DNA from: DASRSS01 sp963799045
GTDB taxonomy: Bacteria > Actinomycetota > Actinomycetes > Mycobacteriales > Jatrophihabitantaceae
Length of the DNA stretch: 64,000 nucleotides
Assembly (NCBI GenBank): GCA_963799045.1
Contig: CAWCVN010000001.1
Coordinates: 682,001-746,000, forward strand
Direction of reading: 5' to 3'
Below are positions 18,137 to 26,943 of this stretch, piece by piece; the stretch's first letter is position 1; every line of letters starts with the position of its first letter. The notes under the pieces were generated by a model, which saw only the letters and a list, made by a program, of their open reading frames with translations, did not search any database and was not told where the DNA came from. Both the position numbers and the translations under genes were made by a program.

Positions 18137-18784
18137 TCAGGGAGCCTTGAGCAGCACGCACTCGTACTGCCCCTTCACGTAGGCCCAGCCCACGCTGATC
18201 GTCTTCGTGGACTTGTCCAGCAGCCAGTCCCTGCCGAAGTTGGCGATCTTCGCAACCGCCTTCGCGCCGTCCTGGGTGGGCAGGCTGGTCCAGGCGTAGT
18301 GCGGCACGCAGGTCGGCCCGCTGCCGAGGTGCTGGGCGCACAGCTGCGCGTTGCGGGTGACACCGCCCGGAACCGCCGCCAGGCCGTGCTGCGTGCGGAA
18401 GGCGTTCACCGCGGCGAGGGCGCCACCGTCGCCATCGACCGGGCAGGAGGCTCCCGACGGGCACGGGTCACCGGACTGCGGCGGACTGGTGGGAGTCGAC
18501 GGCGCCGACGCGGTGGACGGCTGCGAGGCGGTGGCGGCAGTGCTGAGGCCACCGGCCGACTGGTGGGTGCTGGGCGCCTTGGCGGTCGGTGTCTGAACCG
18601 GGGGCAGCAGGTTGACCGAGTGCTGGGTGCCGCCACCGCCACCCAGCAGCACCATCAGCGAACCGACGATCACCGCGAGGCAGCCCAGCACGACCATGGC
18701 CCACAGCGCGTGCCGACGCGAGGATCGCTCATCCTCCTCGCCGGCGTCGCCGTCGAGGGAGACTGGCTCGGTCGGATTGGTCAC
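18137..18784 (-). CDS. membrane-anchored protein of unknown function, tandem paralogue 1
   Basis: A 215-residue protein: a short acidic cytoplasmic head (DGDAGEED), RRHALW, one transmembrane helix (about 31-52), a Ser/Thr/Pro/Ala-rich linker, and a C-terminal domain of about 95 residues with paired cysteines (PCPSGASC and later QLCAQH, PTCVP). The domain starts VDGDGGALAAVNAFRTQHG, faintly like the beginning of CAP/SCP domains, and ends GQYECVLL. It is clearly homologous to the next gene. The start is GTG at 18784 with GGAG upstream. It converges on hsaB. No known function. Confidence 0.72.
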   Translation of the reverse strand: MTNPTEPVSLDGDAGEEDERSSRRHALWAMVVLGCLAVIVGSLMVLLGGGGGTQHSVNLLPPVQTPTAKAPSTHQSAGGLSTAATASQPSTASAPSTPTSPPQSGDPCPSGASCPVDGDGGALAAVNAFRTQHGLAAVPGGVTRNAQLCAQHLGSGPTCVPHYAWTSLPTQDGAKAVAKIANFGRDWLLDKSTKTISVGWAYVKGQYECVLLKAP

Positions 18785-18877
18785 GGGCGTCTCCAGGGAT
18801 GCGCTGGGCCGATCTGGGCCCTTTGTCCCAGCGTACGTACCCGGCTGCCCAGGCACGCACGCCGTTTCGGCATTCGC

Positions 18878-19621
18878 TCACCCAGCGAGCAGCGCGACGA
18901 CGTATTCGCCGAGGCTGGGCAGGTAGGCCCAGCCGATCTGCACCGCGCCCGCCTGGGCCGAGAACAGCCACGAGTTCCCGCTGTCGGACGCCAGCGCGGC
19001 GACGGCTCGCCGCCCGTTCTGGCTGCCGGCCGTCTGCACCGCGTACTGACCGGGGCACTGCCCGCCGCCGCTGGCCGCGCACTGCTGCGCGGCGGCCGTT
19101 ATCCGGATCGTCGCGGCCGGGACGCCGTCGTGGCGGCGGGCGGCGTTCAGCGCGGCGCCGACACCGCCGTCGCCGTCCACGGTGCAGGGCCGCGATCCGG
19201 TGCACGGACGGCTGGCGCTCGCACCCTGCGGCGCGTCCGCGGTACCCGGCGGGGCCGAGGTCGCCGGGGCCGATGTCGCCGGGGCCGTGGACGGGGCCGT
19301 GGTCGAGGCCAGCGCCGCGCGAGTGGGCGAGTGCGCGTGCTTCGCTGAGGTGACGGCACGGTGCCGCCGCGTCGGCGTCGCCGTGCCCGACATGCCGGTG
19401 GGCCTACCGGTGGGGGGCGCCAGCACGGTCGGGATGCCGAGCTGGATGCGCTGGTGGTGGTCGCCGTGGCCGCCCGGCGTGCCGGAGAAGAAGACGGTGA
19501 GCGTGATGACCAGCACCGCCAGTAGCCCGAGCACGCTCAGACCCCACAGCGCGTGCCGTCGCGTGTCGGCACGCTCACCGGCATCACCGTCTAACCGGTC
19601 GTCGCTGCTCAGCGCGGCCAC
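18878..19621 (-). CDS. membrane-anchored protein of unknown function, tandem paralogue 2
   Basis: A 247-residue protein with the same plan as its downstream neighbour: LDGDAGE head, RRHALW, one transmembrane helix, a long Thr/Ala/Pro linker of about 95 residues, then a domain opening VDGDGGVGAALNAARRHDG and closing GEYVVALLAG. Paired cysteines recur (RPCTGSRPC, QQCAASGGGQC). The start is uncertain: GTG at 19621 lies within a purine-rich GAGGGGGAG stretch, and a TTG at 19678 is also in frame. The gene pair is isolated between the hsa and HIP operons. Confidence 0.68.
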   Translation of the reverse strand: MAALSSDDRLDGDAGERADTRRHALWGLSVLGLLAVLVITLTVFFSGTPGGHGDHHQRIQLGIPTVLAPPTGRPTGMSGTATPTRRHRAVTSAKHAHSPTRAALASTTAPSTAPATSAPATSAPPGTADAPQGASASRPCTGSRPCTVDGDGGVGAALNAARRHDGVPAATIRITAAAQQCAASGGGQCPGQYAVQTAGSQNGRRAVAALASDSGNSWLFSAQAGAVQIGWAYLPSLGEYVVALLAG

Positions 19622-19681
19622 CTCCCCCTCGCGGACCCTGCCACGCCGCCCGTGCGGACGCGTTCGGGTGCCCCGCAAGGC

Positions 19682-20119
19682 TCAACGAGCGGGCAGGCCG
19701 TACAGATATCCCCGCTCCTGCCGGCGGGCGCTGATTCGCCAGCCGTCGGGGGTGCGGACGAGGGTGTCGTGGTACCACAGCCCGACGAACATCACGGCCT
19801 GCTCGCCCGCGGCGTCGGGCTGGAACCACATCGGGTTGTGGCAGAGCGTGCGCGCGGTTGCGGTGTCGCCGTCGATGGTGATCTTGGACGTTGCGACGAG
19901 GTGCTGATGCCCGGCGAACAGGTTCAACACCCGATCGAACCATTCCTTGATCGCCGGCAGGTCACCCGCCTCGCCGCCGGTTGCGGTGAAGTCCAGCGAC
20001 GCGTCCGGCGTGAAGATCGCGTCCAGATCGTCCCAGCTGTGCGTGTCCACCGCGTAGCTGTAATCGGTGATCAGGTCCTGGATCTCGATCCGGTCGGAGA
20101 GCTCCTGCTGTGACTTCAC
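19682..20119 (-). CDS. SnoaL/NTF2-like protein
   Basis: A 145-residue single-domain alpha+beta barrel protein (nuclear transport factor 2/SnoaL_4 type): DLITDYSYAVDTHSWDDLDAIFTPDASLDF, then HQHLVATSKITIDGDTATART, WYHDTLVRTPDGWRI. Related folds include ketosteroid isomerase and dehydratases. It starts with GTG overlapping the fadE33 stop as GTGA, a 4-base overlap, and is the last gene of the fadD3 operon, so it probably acts on a steroid-derived intermediate; the reaction is unknown. Confidence 0.82.
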   Translation of the reverse strand: MKSQQELSDRIEIQDLITDYSYAVDTHSWDDLDAIFTPDASLDFTATGGEAGDLPAIKEWFDRVLNLFAGHQHLVATSKITIDGDTATARTLCHNPMWFQPDAAGEQAVMFVGLWYHDTLVRTPDGWRISARRQERGYLYGLPAR

Positions 20120-21189
20120 AGTCCCACCGCCTCGGCCAGCTCGGCCAGATGCCGGGTCGGGGTGCCGAACAGCTGCGTACCCGCCTGCGCGCGCTTGAAG
20201 TACAGGTGGGCGTCGTGCTCCCATGTGATCGCGATGCCGCCGTGCAGCTGGATCGCCTCGCCCGCGACGGTGAACAACGCCTCCGCGCAGTACACGGCCG
20301 CGACCGCCGGCTCGATGGTGCCGGCAGCGGCGGCGTACGACGCCGACCGGGCGGCCTCGACCAGCACATGCAGGTCGGCCATGCGGTGCTTGAGCGCCTG
20401 GAAGCTGCCGATCGGGCGGCCGAACTGGACACGCACCTTGCTGTAGTCCACGGTGGCGGCGAGCAGCGCAGACATCGCGCCCACTTGTTCGGCGGTCTGC
20501 GCGAGCACCGCAGCGGTGCGGGCGCGTGCCAGCGCTGCGCCCGGGCTCTCGGCGAGGATGCGGCTGCCGTGCGCGCTTGCGAACTCGACGCGCGCCAGCC
20601 GCAGCGTGGGGTCCATGCTGGGCGTGTGCCGAACGCTCACCCCCGGCTGTGCCGGGTCGACCTCGACGAGCACGGCGCGGCCCGCCTCGCCGGCGGCCAC
20701 CAGCAACGTCTGCGCGCTGTCGCCGTTGAGGACGTAGTGCGCTGTCCCGGTCAGGATGCCGTCGGCGGACAGGGTCACGGCCGTCGGCGTGCTCGCCCAG
20801 TCGCCGTCGGGCCCGCTCCAGCACACGGCCATGACCGCTCCCTCGGCGATCCCGGGCAGCAGCCGGGCGCAGGCCGCCTCGTCGCCCGCGGCGAGCAGCA
20901 ACTGCGCGGCGAGGACCGCCGATCCCAGCATGGGCGACGGCGTGAGCCGGCGACCGAGTTCGTCGAGCACCAGGTGCGTCTCCATCGGCCCGGCGCCGAC
21001 GCCACCGAAGCGCTCCGGAATCGCCAGCGCTGCGACGCCGATCTGCTCGCACAGCAGTTGCCACACCGATTCGTCGTAGCCGCCGGGCAGCTCGAGCGCC
21101 CGCCGCACGGCGGCGCTGTCGGAGCGCTTGGCGAGCAGCTGACGGACGGCGTCACGCAAGCCGAGCTGCTCGGGCGTGAACGTGGTCAT
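20116..21189 (-). CDS. fadE33: acyl-CoA dehydrogenase, FadE33 position
   Basis: A 357-residue acyl-CoA dehydrogenase-like protein with the standard N-terminal helical, beta and C-terminal helical domains. RVQFGRPIGSFQALKHRMADL and GIAITWEHDAHLYFKRA, which carries the expected catalytic Glu position, are visible. The gene order fadD3-(ech)-fadE31-fadE32-fadE33 copies M. tuberculosis Rv3561-Rv3564, the basis for the symbol. Steroid ACADs of this kind usually work as heteromers. Both ends overlap neighbours by 4 bases, so translation is coupled. Confidence 0.82.
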   Translation of the reverse strand: MTTFTPEQLGLRDAVRQLLAKRSDSAAVRRALELPGGYDESVWQLLCEQIGVAALAIPERFGGVGAGPMETHLVLDELGRRLTPSPMLGSAVLAAQLLLAAGDEAACARLLPGIAEGAVMAVCWSGPDGDWASTPTAVTLSADGILTGTAHYVLNGDSAQTLLVAAGEAGRAVLVEVDPAQPGVSVRHTPSMDPTLRLARVEFASAHGSRILAESPGAALARARTAAVLAQTAEQVGAMSALLAATVDYSKVRVQFGRPIGSFQALKHRMADLHVLVEAARSASYAAAAGTIEPAVAAVYCAEALFTVAGEAIQLHGGIAITWEHDAHLYFKRAQAGTQLFGTPTRHLAELAEAVGL

Positions 21190-22154
21190 GCGATCGCCGC
21201 CAGCACCCGCGTGCGGTGCTCGGCCTGGGTGCCCCAGGCCGAGCGCAGGGCGCGGATCTTGGTCAGCCACAGGGCCAGGTCGCACTCGCTGGTGTAGCCG
21301 ATCGCCCCGTGGACCTGCAGGGCGGTGCGCGCCGCGCGGTACGCGGCATCGGTGCAGGCCACCTTCGCCGCGGAGACGTCGCGGCCGCGGGTCGCTGACC
21401 CGTCGGCGAGGGCGAGGGCGGCGCCGAACAGCAGCGGACGGGCCAGCTCCAGGCCGACCAGCGCGTCGGCGAGTTGGTGCTTGACGGCCTGGAAGCTGCC
21501 AATCGGCTTCCCGAATTGCACCCTGCTCTTCGCGTACTCGGTCGCCATCTCCAGGGCGGCCAGGCCGGCGCCGTGGATCTGCGCGGCCGTGGCCAGGGCG
21601 GCAAGGTCCCGGGCGCGGGCGGTGTCGCCTGCCGGGCAGAGCACGTCTGCCGCTGTGACCTCGCCCAGTCGCCGCGCGCGGTCGACCGAGGTGAGCGCCG
21701 CGCCGGCATTGCCCTCGCGCAGCAGGTCGCCGTCGAGCACGAAGGTCACGTCGGCCGCGGCGGCGTCGAGCGCGTACGGCACGGACGGCGGGGCCGCCAG
21801 CGTGGCCATCTGCTCGCCGGATGCGATCGCCGCGATCCGCGCGGCCTCCGGCGACCCGGCGAGCAGCGCGGGCAGCGCCGCCACCGACTCGACGTACGGG
21901 CCGGGCACCGCCGCCCGCCCCAGCTCGACGAACGCCAGCACGAGGTCGACCGGTTGAGCGCCGAAGCCGCCGTGCTCCTCGGGCGCCCCGAGCGCGGTGA
22001 CCCCGGACTCGGCCAGCTGGGCCCACAGCTTGCGGCCCGGCCCGAAGTCGCCGTCCGACCAGGCCCGGACAACGGCCGGGGTGCCGGCCGCCGCGAGCTG
22101 CCGCCGCAGGCTCGCCGCGAACTGCGCCTGCTCATCGGTCACGGTGAATCTCAT
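21186..22154 (-). CDS. fadE32: acyl-CoA dehydrogenase, FadE32 position
   Basis: A 322-residue short acyl-CoA dehydrogenase. It has RVQFGKPIGSFQAVKHQLADALVG and a C-terminal HGAIGYTSECDLALWLTK. The short form, lacking part of the middle beta domain, fits FadE32-like subunits as I remember them. In M. tuberculosis FadE32 is implicated in a late step of HIP degradation. It overlaps fadE31 and fadE33 by 4 bases each (ATGA). Confidence 0.82.
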   Translation of the reverse strand: MRFTVTDEQAQFAASLRRQLAAAGTPAVVRAWSDGDFGPGRKLWAQLAESGVTALGAPEEHGGFGAQPVDLVLAFVELGRAAVPGPYVESVAALPALLAGSPEAARIAAIASGEQMATLAAPPSVPYALDAAAADVTFVLDGDLLREGNAGAALTSVDRARRLGEVTAADVLCPAGDTARARDLAALATAAQIHGAGLAALEMATEYAKSRVQFGKPIGSFQAVKHQLADALVGLELARPLLFGAALALADGSATRGRDVSAAKVACTDAAYRAARTALQVHGAIGYTSECDLALWLTKIRALRSAWGTQAEHRTRVLAAIA

Positions 22155-23282
22155 CGCGGCAGGCCCATCAGTCGCTCGGCGACGACGTTGCGCTGGATCT
22201 CGTTGGTGCCCGCGTAGATCGGGCCGGCCAGCGAGAACAGGTAGCCGTCCAGCCAGGGCCCGGCAAGTTCGCCGTGCGCACCCATGAGGTCCAGCGCCGT
22301 CTCGTGCAGGGCGAGGTCGAGCTGCGACCAGAACAGCTTGCCGATGCTGGACTCGGCGCCCAGCTCGCCGCCCTCGGCCAACGAGGTGACCGTGCCGAAC
22401 GTGTGCAGCTGGTAGGCCCGGGCGGCGATCCAGGCGTCGACGACCCGGTCGGACAGGGCCGTGTCCCCGGGCACTCCCTCGGCCCTCCACAGCTCGGCGA
22501 GCCGGTCCGCGGCGGCCAGGAATCGCCCGGGGCTGCGCAGCGAGAGGCCGCGTTCGTTGCTGGCGGTGCTCATCGCCACCTTCCAGCCGTCGCCGACGGC
22601 ACCGAGGACGTCCTCGTCGGGAACGAAGACCTCGTCGAGGAAGATCTCGGCGAAACCCGGCCCGCCGTCCAGCTGGGGGATGCCCCGCACGGTCACGCCG
22701 TCCGCGCGCAGATCGAACATGAAGTAGGTGAGCCCGCGGTGCCGTTCGCGCATCGGGGTCGGTGCGGAACAGGCCGAAACCCCGGTCCGCGTAAGTGGCG
22801 CGGGTACTCCAGGTCTTCTGCCCCGACAGCAGCCAGCCGCCGCCGGTGCGCTGCGCGCGGCTGCGGATCCCGGCCAGGTCACTGCCTGCCTCGGGCTCGG
22901 ACCAAGCCTGCGCCCAGATCTCGTCGGCGCGCGCCATCGGCGGCATGATCCGCGCCAACTGCTCCGGGGTGCCGTGCGCGAACAGCGTCGGGGCGAGCAG
23001 GAAGATGCCGTTCTGGCTCACCCGCAGCGGTGCGCCGGCGGCGAAGTACTCCTCCTCGAAGATCACCCATTGCAGCAGGCTCGCGTCCCGCCCGCCGAGC
23101 TCGCGCGGCCACGACACGACCGACAGCCGAGCGTCGGCCAGGGTGTGCTCCCACTGCCGGTGCGCCGCGAAGCCCTCGGCGGTGTCCATCGACGGCAGCG
23201 GCGGATCGGGCACGTCGGCGGCGAGGAACTCGCGCACCTCGTCACGGAAGGCGAGGGTGGCCGCGTCGAGCTCGAGGTCCAC
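22151..23282 (-). pseudogene. fadE31: acyl-CoA dehydrogenase, FadE31 position, one frameshift
   Basis: Rejoined length is about 377 residues. N-terminal half: WPRELGGRDASLLQWVIFEEEY, then SEPEAGSDLAGIRSRA and GQKTWSTRATYADRG. C-terminal half: FMFDLRADGVTVR, IYAGTNEIQRNVVAERLMGLPR (FAD/CoA segment). The two halves lie in different frames with one shift at about 22755. The start is GTG at 23282, overlapping the hydratase stop by one base (TAGTG). Symbol by synteny with fadD3-fadE31. Confidence 0.8.
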
Positions 23283-24118
23283 TAGGAGCTCGCCTTCTTC
23301 ATCGACTTGGCGTCCATGCCGCCGAGCGAGTCGGCACCGGCCTCGGCGTTGTGGGCGTGCGCGAAGTGGTGCAGCCCGAAGACCGAGTCCATGCCGTTGC
23401 GCATGCCCATCGCGTCCTCGCACTGGTTCACCGCACGCTTGGTCAGCGCCAGGCCGAACTGGGGCATGGCGGCGATCCGCTCGGCGATGGCGAAGGTCTC
23501 GTCCTCGAGTTCCGCCGCCGGGACGACCCGGTTGACCATGCCCCACTCGTACGCGCGCTGGGCCGAGAACCGGTCGCCGGTGAACAGGATTTCCTTCGCG
23601 GCACGCGGGCCGATCACCCACGGGTGCGCGAAGTACTCGACGCCCGGGATGCCCATGCGCACGACCGGGTCGCCGAAGAACGCGTCGTCGGCAGCCACGA
23701 TCAGGTCGCACACGAACGCCAGCATCAGCCCGCCCGCGATGCACGCGCCCTGCACCATCGCGATCACCGGCTTGGGGATCTCGCGCCACCGCCGGCACAT
23801 GCCCAGGTAGACCTCCATCTCGCGCGCGTAGCGCAGGTCGCCGCCCTCGCGCCCGACGTGGTCCCACCAGATGATCGCCTTGTTCTCGTAGTGCACGTCG
23901 ACGTCTCGGCCGGGCGTGCCGATGTCGTGCCCGGCCGAGAAGTGTTTGCCCGACCCGGCCAGGACGATCGCCTTGACCTGCTCGTCGTCGACCGCGCGCT
24001 GGAACGCGGCGTCGAGTGCGTAGGTCATCACCGAGTTCTGCGCGTTGCGGTACTCGGGCCGGTTCATCGTCACGACCGCGGTGCTTGCGCGGACCTCGTA
24101 AAGAACTTCGTCAGCCAT
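23282..24118 (-). CDS. crotonase-fold protein with both catalytic Glu replaced
   Basis: A 278-residue crotonase-superfamily protein. The CoA-binding and oxyanion parts are present (KHFSAGHDIG, ACIAGG). The two glutamates that activate water in true enoyl-CoA hydratases are replaced: M132 in AGGLML and V152 in GDPVVRMG. So simple hydration is doubtful and another crotonase reaction (isomerase, hydrolase or C-C cleavage) is possible. It overlaps the fadD3 stop by 8 bp and runs into fadE31. This gene is absent between fadD3 and fadE31 in M. tuberculosis. A long, charged C-terminal tail ends MDAKSMKKASS. Confidence 0.85.
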   Translation of the reverse strand: MADEVLYEVRASTAVVTMNRPEYRNAQNSVMTYALDAAFQRAVDDEQVKAIVLAGSGKHFSAGHDIGTPGRDVDVHYENKAIIWWDHVGREGGDLRYAREMEVYLGMCRRWREIPKPVIAMVQGACIAGGLMLAFVCDLIVAADDAFFGDPVVRMGIPGVEYFAHPWVIGPRAAKEILFTGDRFSAQRAYEWGMVNRVVPAAELEDETFAIAERIAAMPQFGLALTKRAVNQCEDAMGMRNGMDSVFGLHHFAHAHNAEAGADSLGGMDAKSMKKASS

Positions 24119-25694
24119 CGGCCTTCTCTTCTCGCAGGACGTTCTTCAGGACCTTGCCGGACGGGTTGCGGGGGAGGGAGGGCACGAAGGCCACACTGCG
24201 GGGCACCTTGAAGTTCGCGACGTGCTCGCGGGCGTACGCGATCACGTCCTCCTCGGTGAGCGCCTGCTCCGGCCGGGTGACGACGTACGCGCGACCCACT
24301 TCGCCGAGCCGCTGATCCGGTACTCCGACCACCGCGGCCTCCGCGACCCCGTCCATCCGCGCCAGCGCCTGCTCGACCTCGGCCGGATAGACGTTGAAGC
24401 CTCCGCAGATGTACATGTCCTTGAGTCGGTCGGTGATGCGCAGGTTCCCGTCGCGGTCGATGCTGCCGACGTCGCCGGTGTGGAAGAAGCCGTCCGCGTC
24501 GATGGCCGAGGCGGTGGCCTCCGGGTCGTCGAGGTAGCCGAGCATGAGGTTCGGCCCGCGAAGCAGCAGCTCACCCTGCTCGCCGATCCGCAGCTCGAAC
24601 CCCGCGGTCGCGCGTCCGCAGGTCGAGGCGACCAGCTCGGGCGGATCGGCGCGCCGGCCCATCGTCACGACGACGGCCTCGGTCATCCCGAACGCGGTGA
24701 GCACGATCTCGAAGCTCAGCTCGCTCTGCATCCGCTCGACGAGCGCGATGGGCACGGACGCGGCCCCGGTGACCGCGAAGCGCAGCGAGGACAGGTCGAA
24801 CGCATCGCGGTCCGGATGGTCGAGGATGGTCTGGAAGATCGTCGGCGCGCCCGGCAGCACGCTGATCTGCTCGCCTTCGATGAGCCGCATCGCCCCGCTC
24901 ACGTCGTACACCGCCTGCGGAACCATCGTCGCCCCCGTCAGCAGGCAGACCACGATGCCTGCTTTGTAGCCGAAGCTGTGGAAGAACGGGTTGATGATCA
25001 GGTAGCGGTCGGTCTCGGCCACCTCGCCGCACTCCGCCCAGGCCCGCGCCACGGCGAGTACCTGCCGGTGTGCGCTGAGCACGCCCTTGCTGCGTCCGGT
25101 CGTGCCGGAGGTGAACAGGATGTCGCTGACGTCGTCGGGACCGACGGCCCCCGCGCGCGCGTCGATCTCCGCCTCCGGCACCCCCGCCGCCTTCTCAGCG
25201 ATGGCATCCCAGTCGTCCACGCCGTCCTCGGCCGGATCTCCACCCTGGAACGGGACCCGCAACACCGCGCGCAGCGCAGGCAGCCCCGCGTCGGCGTCGG
25301 CCGCCGCGCGCAGCTGCGCGAACCGGTCGGTGTCCAGGAAGCGGCCCGCCACGACGAGCGCGGCGGATCGGGTGCGGCGCACGATGTCCAGAGCCTCGTA
25401 GCCGGTGTACCTGGTGTTGATCGGAACCAGCGTCGCCCCGGCGTAGTGCGCACCCAGGGCCGCGACCACCCAGTGCCAGCTGTTCGGGCTCCAGACCGCG
25501 ACGCGCTCACCGGGCTGCACGCCCGCGGCGAGGAAGTAGCCCGCGGCCTGGCGAACCCGCGCGTGCAGCTGCGCGAAGCTCAGCCGGACGCCGCTCTCGC
25601 CGTCGACCGCTCCGTCGACCAGCGCCTCGGCCGCGCCGTAGTGCGCCGCCGCGCCGGCGAGGAGCGCCGGTATCGTGCTGGCGTCCTCGATCAT
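24111..25694 (-). CDS. fadD3: HIP-CoA ligase (acyl-CoA synthetase)
   Basis: A 527-residue AMP-forming ligase. The P-loop FTSGTTGRSKG, the A5 region AFGMTEAV, HTGDVGSIDRDGNLRITDRLKDMYICGGFNVYP and the C-terminal Lys in NPSGKVLKN are all present. FadD3 activates 3aalpha-H-4alpha(3'-propanoate)-7abeta-methylhexahydro-1,5-indanedione (HIP). The assignment rests on family plus position, divergent from fadE30 and next to kstR2 and fadE31-33. The ATG has GGAGGG 5 bases upstream. It heads a six-gene leftward operon and is controlled by the KstR2 site at 25711. Confidence 0.88.
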   Translation of the reverse strand: MIEDASTIPALLAGAAAHYGAAEALVDGAVDGESGVRLSFAQLHARVRQAAGYFLAAGVQPGERVAVWSPNSWHWVVAALGAHYAGATLVPINTRYTGYEALDIVRRTRSAALVVAGRFLDTDRFAQLRAAADADAGLPALRAVLRVPFQGGDPAEDGVDDWDAIAEKAAGVPEAEIDARAGAVGPDDVSDILFTSGTTGRSKGVLSAHRQVLAVARAWAECGEVAETDRYLIINPFFHSFGYKAGIVVCLLTGATMVPQAVYDVSGAMRLIEGEQISVLPGAPTIFQTILDHPDRDAFDLSSLRFAVTGAASVPIALVERMQSELSFEIVLTAFGMTEAVVVTMGRRADPPELVASTCGRATAGFELRIGEQGELLLRGPNLMLGYLDDPEATASAIDADGFFHTGDVGSIDRDGNLRITDRLKDMYICGGFNVYPAEVEQALARMDGVAEAAVVGVPDQRLGEVGRAYVVTRPEQALTEEDVIAYAREHVANFKVPRSVAFVPSLPRNPSGKVLKNVLREEKADG

Positions 25695-25710
25695 CGCGTC
25701 CCTCCAACAA

Positions 25711-25724
25711 AGCAAGTGCTTGGT
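25711..25724. promoter_or_regulatory. KstR2 operator in fadD3/fadE30 divergent promoter
   Basis: AGCAAGTGCTTGGT matches the KstR2 consensus AnCAAGnnCTTGnT at every fixed position. It occupies the middle of the 46-bp gap. Next to it, TAGGGTA (25724-25730) reads TACCCTA on the other strand, giving back-to-back -10-like boxes. HIP-CoA should relieve repression of both operons. Confidence 0.8.
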
Positions 25725-25740
25725 AGGGTAGCTTACTGTC

Positions 25741-26943
25741 ATGCCCGACAGCCAGCTTCCCGCGACCGACGCGCAGTTCCGCCGCGCGGTCCGCGAGTGG
25801 CTGGCCGACAACCTCGTCGGCGAGTTCGCCGACCTCAAGGGCCTCGGCGGCCCGGGCAGCGAGCACGTCGCGTTCGAGGAGCGGCTGGCCTGGAACCGCC
25901 ACCTGGCGGCCGCCGGCTGGACCTGCCTCGGCTGGCCGACCGAGCATGGCGGTCGGGGCGCCAGCATCAGCCAGCAGGTGATCTTCCACGAGGAGTACGC
26001 GCGTGCCAACGCCCCCGCGCGGGTGAACCACCTCGGCGAGGAACTGCTGGGGCCGACCCTGATCGCCTTCGGCACGCCCGAGCAGCGGGCCCGGTTCCTG
26101 CCCAAGATCAAGGACGTCACCGAGCTGTGGTGCCAGGGCTACTCCGAGCCCGGCGCGGGCTCGGACCTGGCGAACGTCGCCACCACCGCCCGGCTGGACA
26201 GCGGGAGCGGCCAGTGGCACGTCAGCGGGCAGAAGGTGTGGACGTCGCTGGCGCACCTGTCCCAGTGGTGCTTCGTGCTCGCGCGCACCGAGCCCGGCTC
26301 GCAGCGCCATAACGGGCTGTCGTACCTGCTGGTGCCCATGGACCAGCCCGGCGTCGAAGTGCGGCCCATCCGGCAGCTGACCGGAACGAGCGAGTTCAAC
26401 GAGGTCTTCTTCGACGACGCACACACCGCCGCCGACCTCGTGGTCGGCCAGGTCGGCGACGGTTGGCGGGTCGCGATGGGCACGCTCGGTTTTGAACGTG
26501 GCGTCGCGACGCTGGGGCAGCAGGTGGGGTTCCGGCGCGAACTGGACGCGCTCGTGGCGCAGGCGTTGGCGACCGGCGCCGCCGGCGATCCTGGGCTGCG
26601 CGAGAAGCTCACCCGCGCCTACGTCAGGCTCGAGGTCATGCGCGCACACGCGCTGCGCACGCTGCATTCCGTCGGCGGCGAAACGTCGGGCACCGAAGGC
26701 ATCGCCGGAGGCGAGGCCTCGGTCGCCAAGCTGCTGTGGGCGCACTGGCACCGCGACCTCGGCGAGCTGTCCATGCAGGTGCGCGGCGCCTCCTCGATGC
26801 TCGGGCAACCCGACGGTCTGGACGAGTGGCAGCGGCTGTTCCTGTTCACCCGCGCGGACACGATCTATGGCGGCTCGGACGAGGTCCAGCGCAACATCAT
26901 CGCCGAGCGCACCCTCGGCCTGCCGAGGGAGGCGCGACCCTGA
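25741..26943 (+). CDS. fadE30: acyl-CoA dehydrogenase of HIP degradation
   Basis: A 400-residue acyl-CoA dehydrogenase. It has WPTEHGGRGASISQQVIFHEEY, GYSEPGAGSDLANV, SGQKVWTS and the C-terminal IYGGSDEVQRNIIAERTLGLPR. Divergent pairing with fadD3 and downstream ipdF-kstR2-fadA6 match Rv3560c in M. tuberculosis, so it should desaturate the propionyl-CoA side chain of HIP-derived CoA esters. The start ATG lies only about 11 bases after a TAGGGT box and has no ribosome-binding site, so the transcript is probably leaderless or nearly so. The frame is intact. Confidence 0.88.
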   Translation: MPDSQLPATDAQFRRAVREWLADNLVGEFADLKGLGGPGSEHVAFEERLAWNRHLAAAGWTCLGWPTEHGGRGASISQQVIFHEEYARANAPARVNHLGEELLGPTLIAFGTPEQRARFLPKIKDVTELWCQGYSEPGAGSDLANVATTARLDSGSGQWHVSGQKVWTSLAHLSQWCFVLARTEPGSQRHNGLSYLLVPMDQPGVEVRPIRQLTGTSEFNEVFFDDAHTAADLVVGQVGDGWRVAMGTLGFERGVATLGQQVGFRRELDALVAQALATGAAGDPGLREKLTRAYVRLEVMRAHALRTLHSVGGETSGTEGIAGGEASVAKLLWAHWHRDLGELSMQVRGASSMLGQPDGLDEWQRLFLFTRADTIYGGSDEVQRNIIAERTLGLPREARP

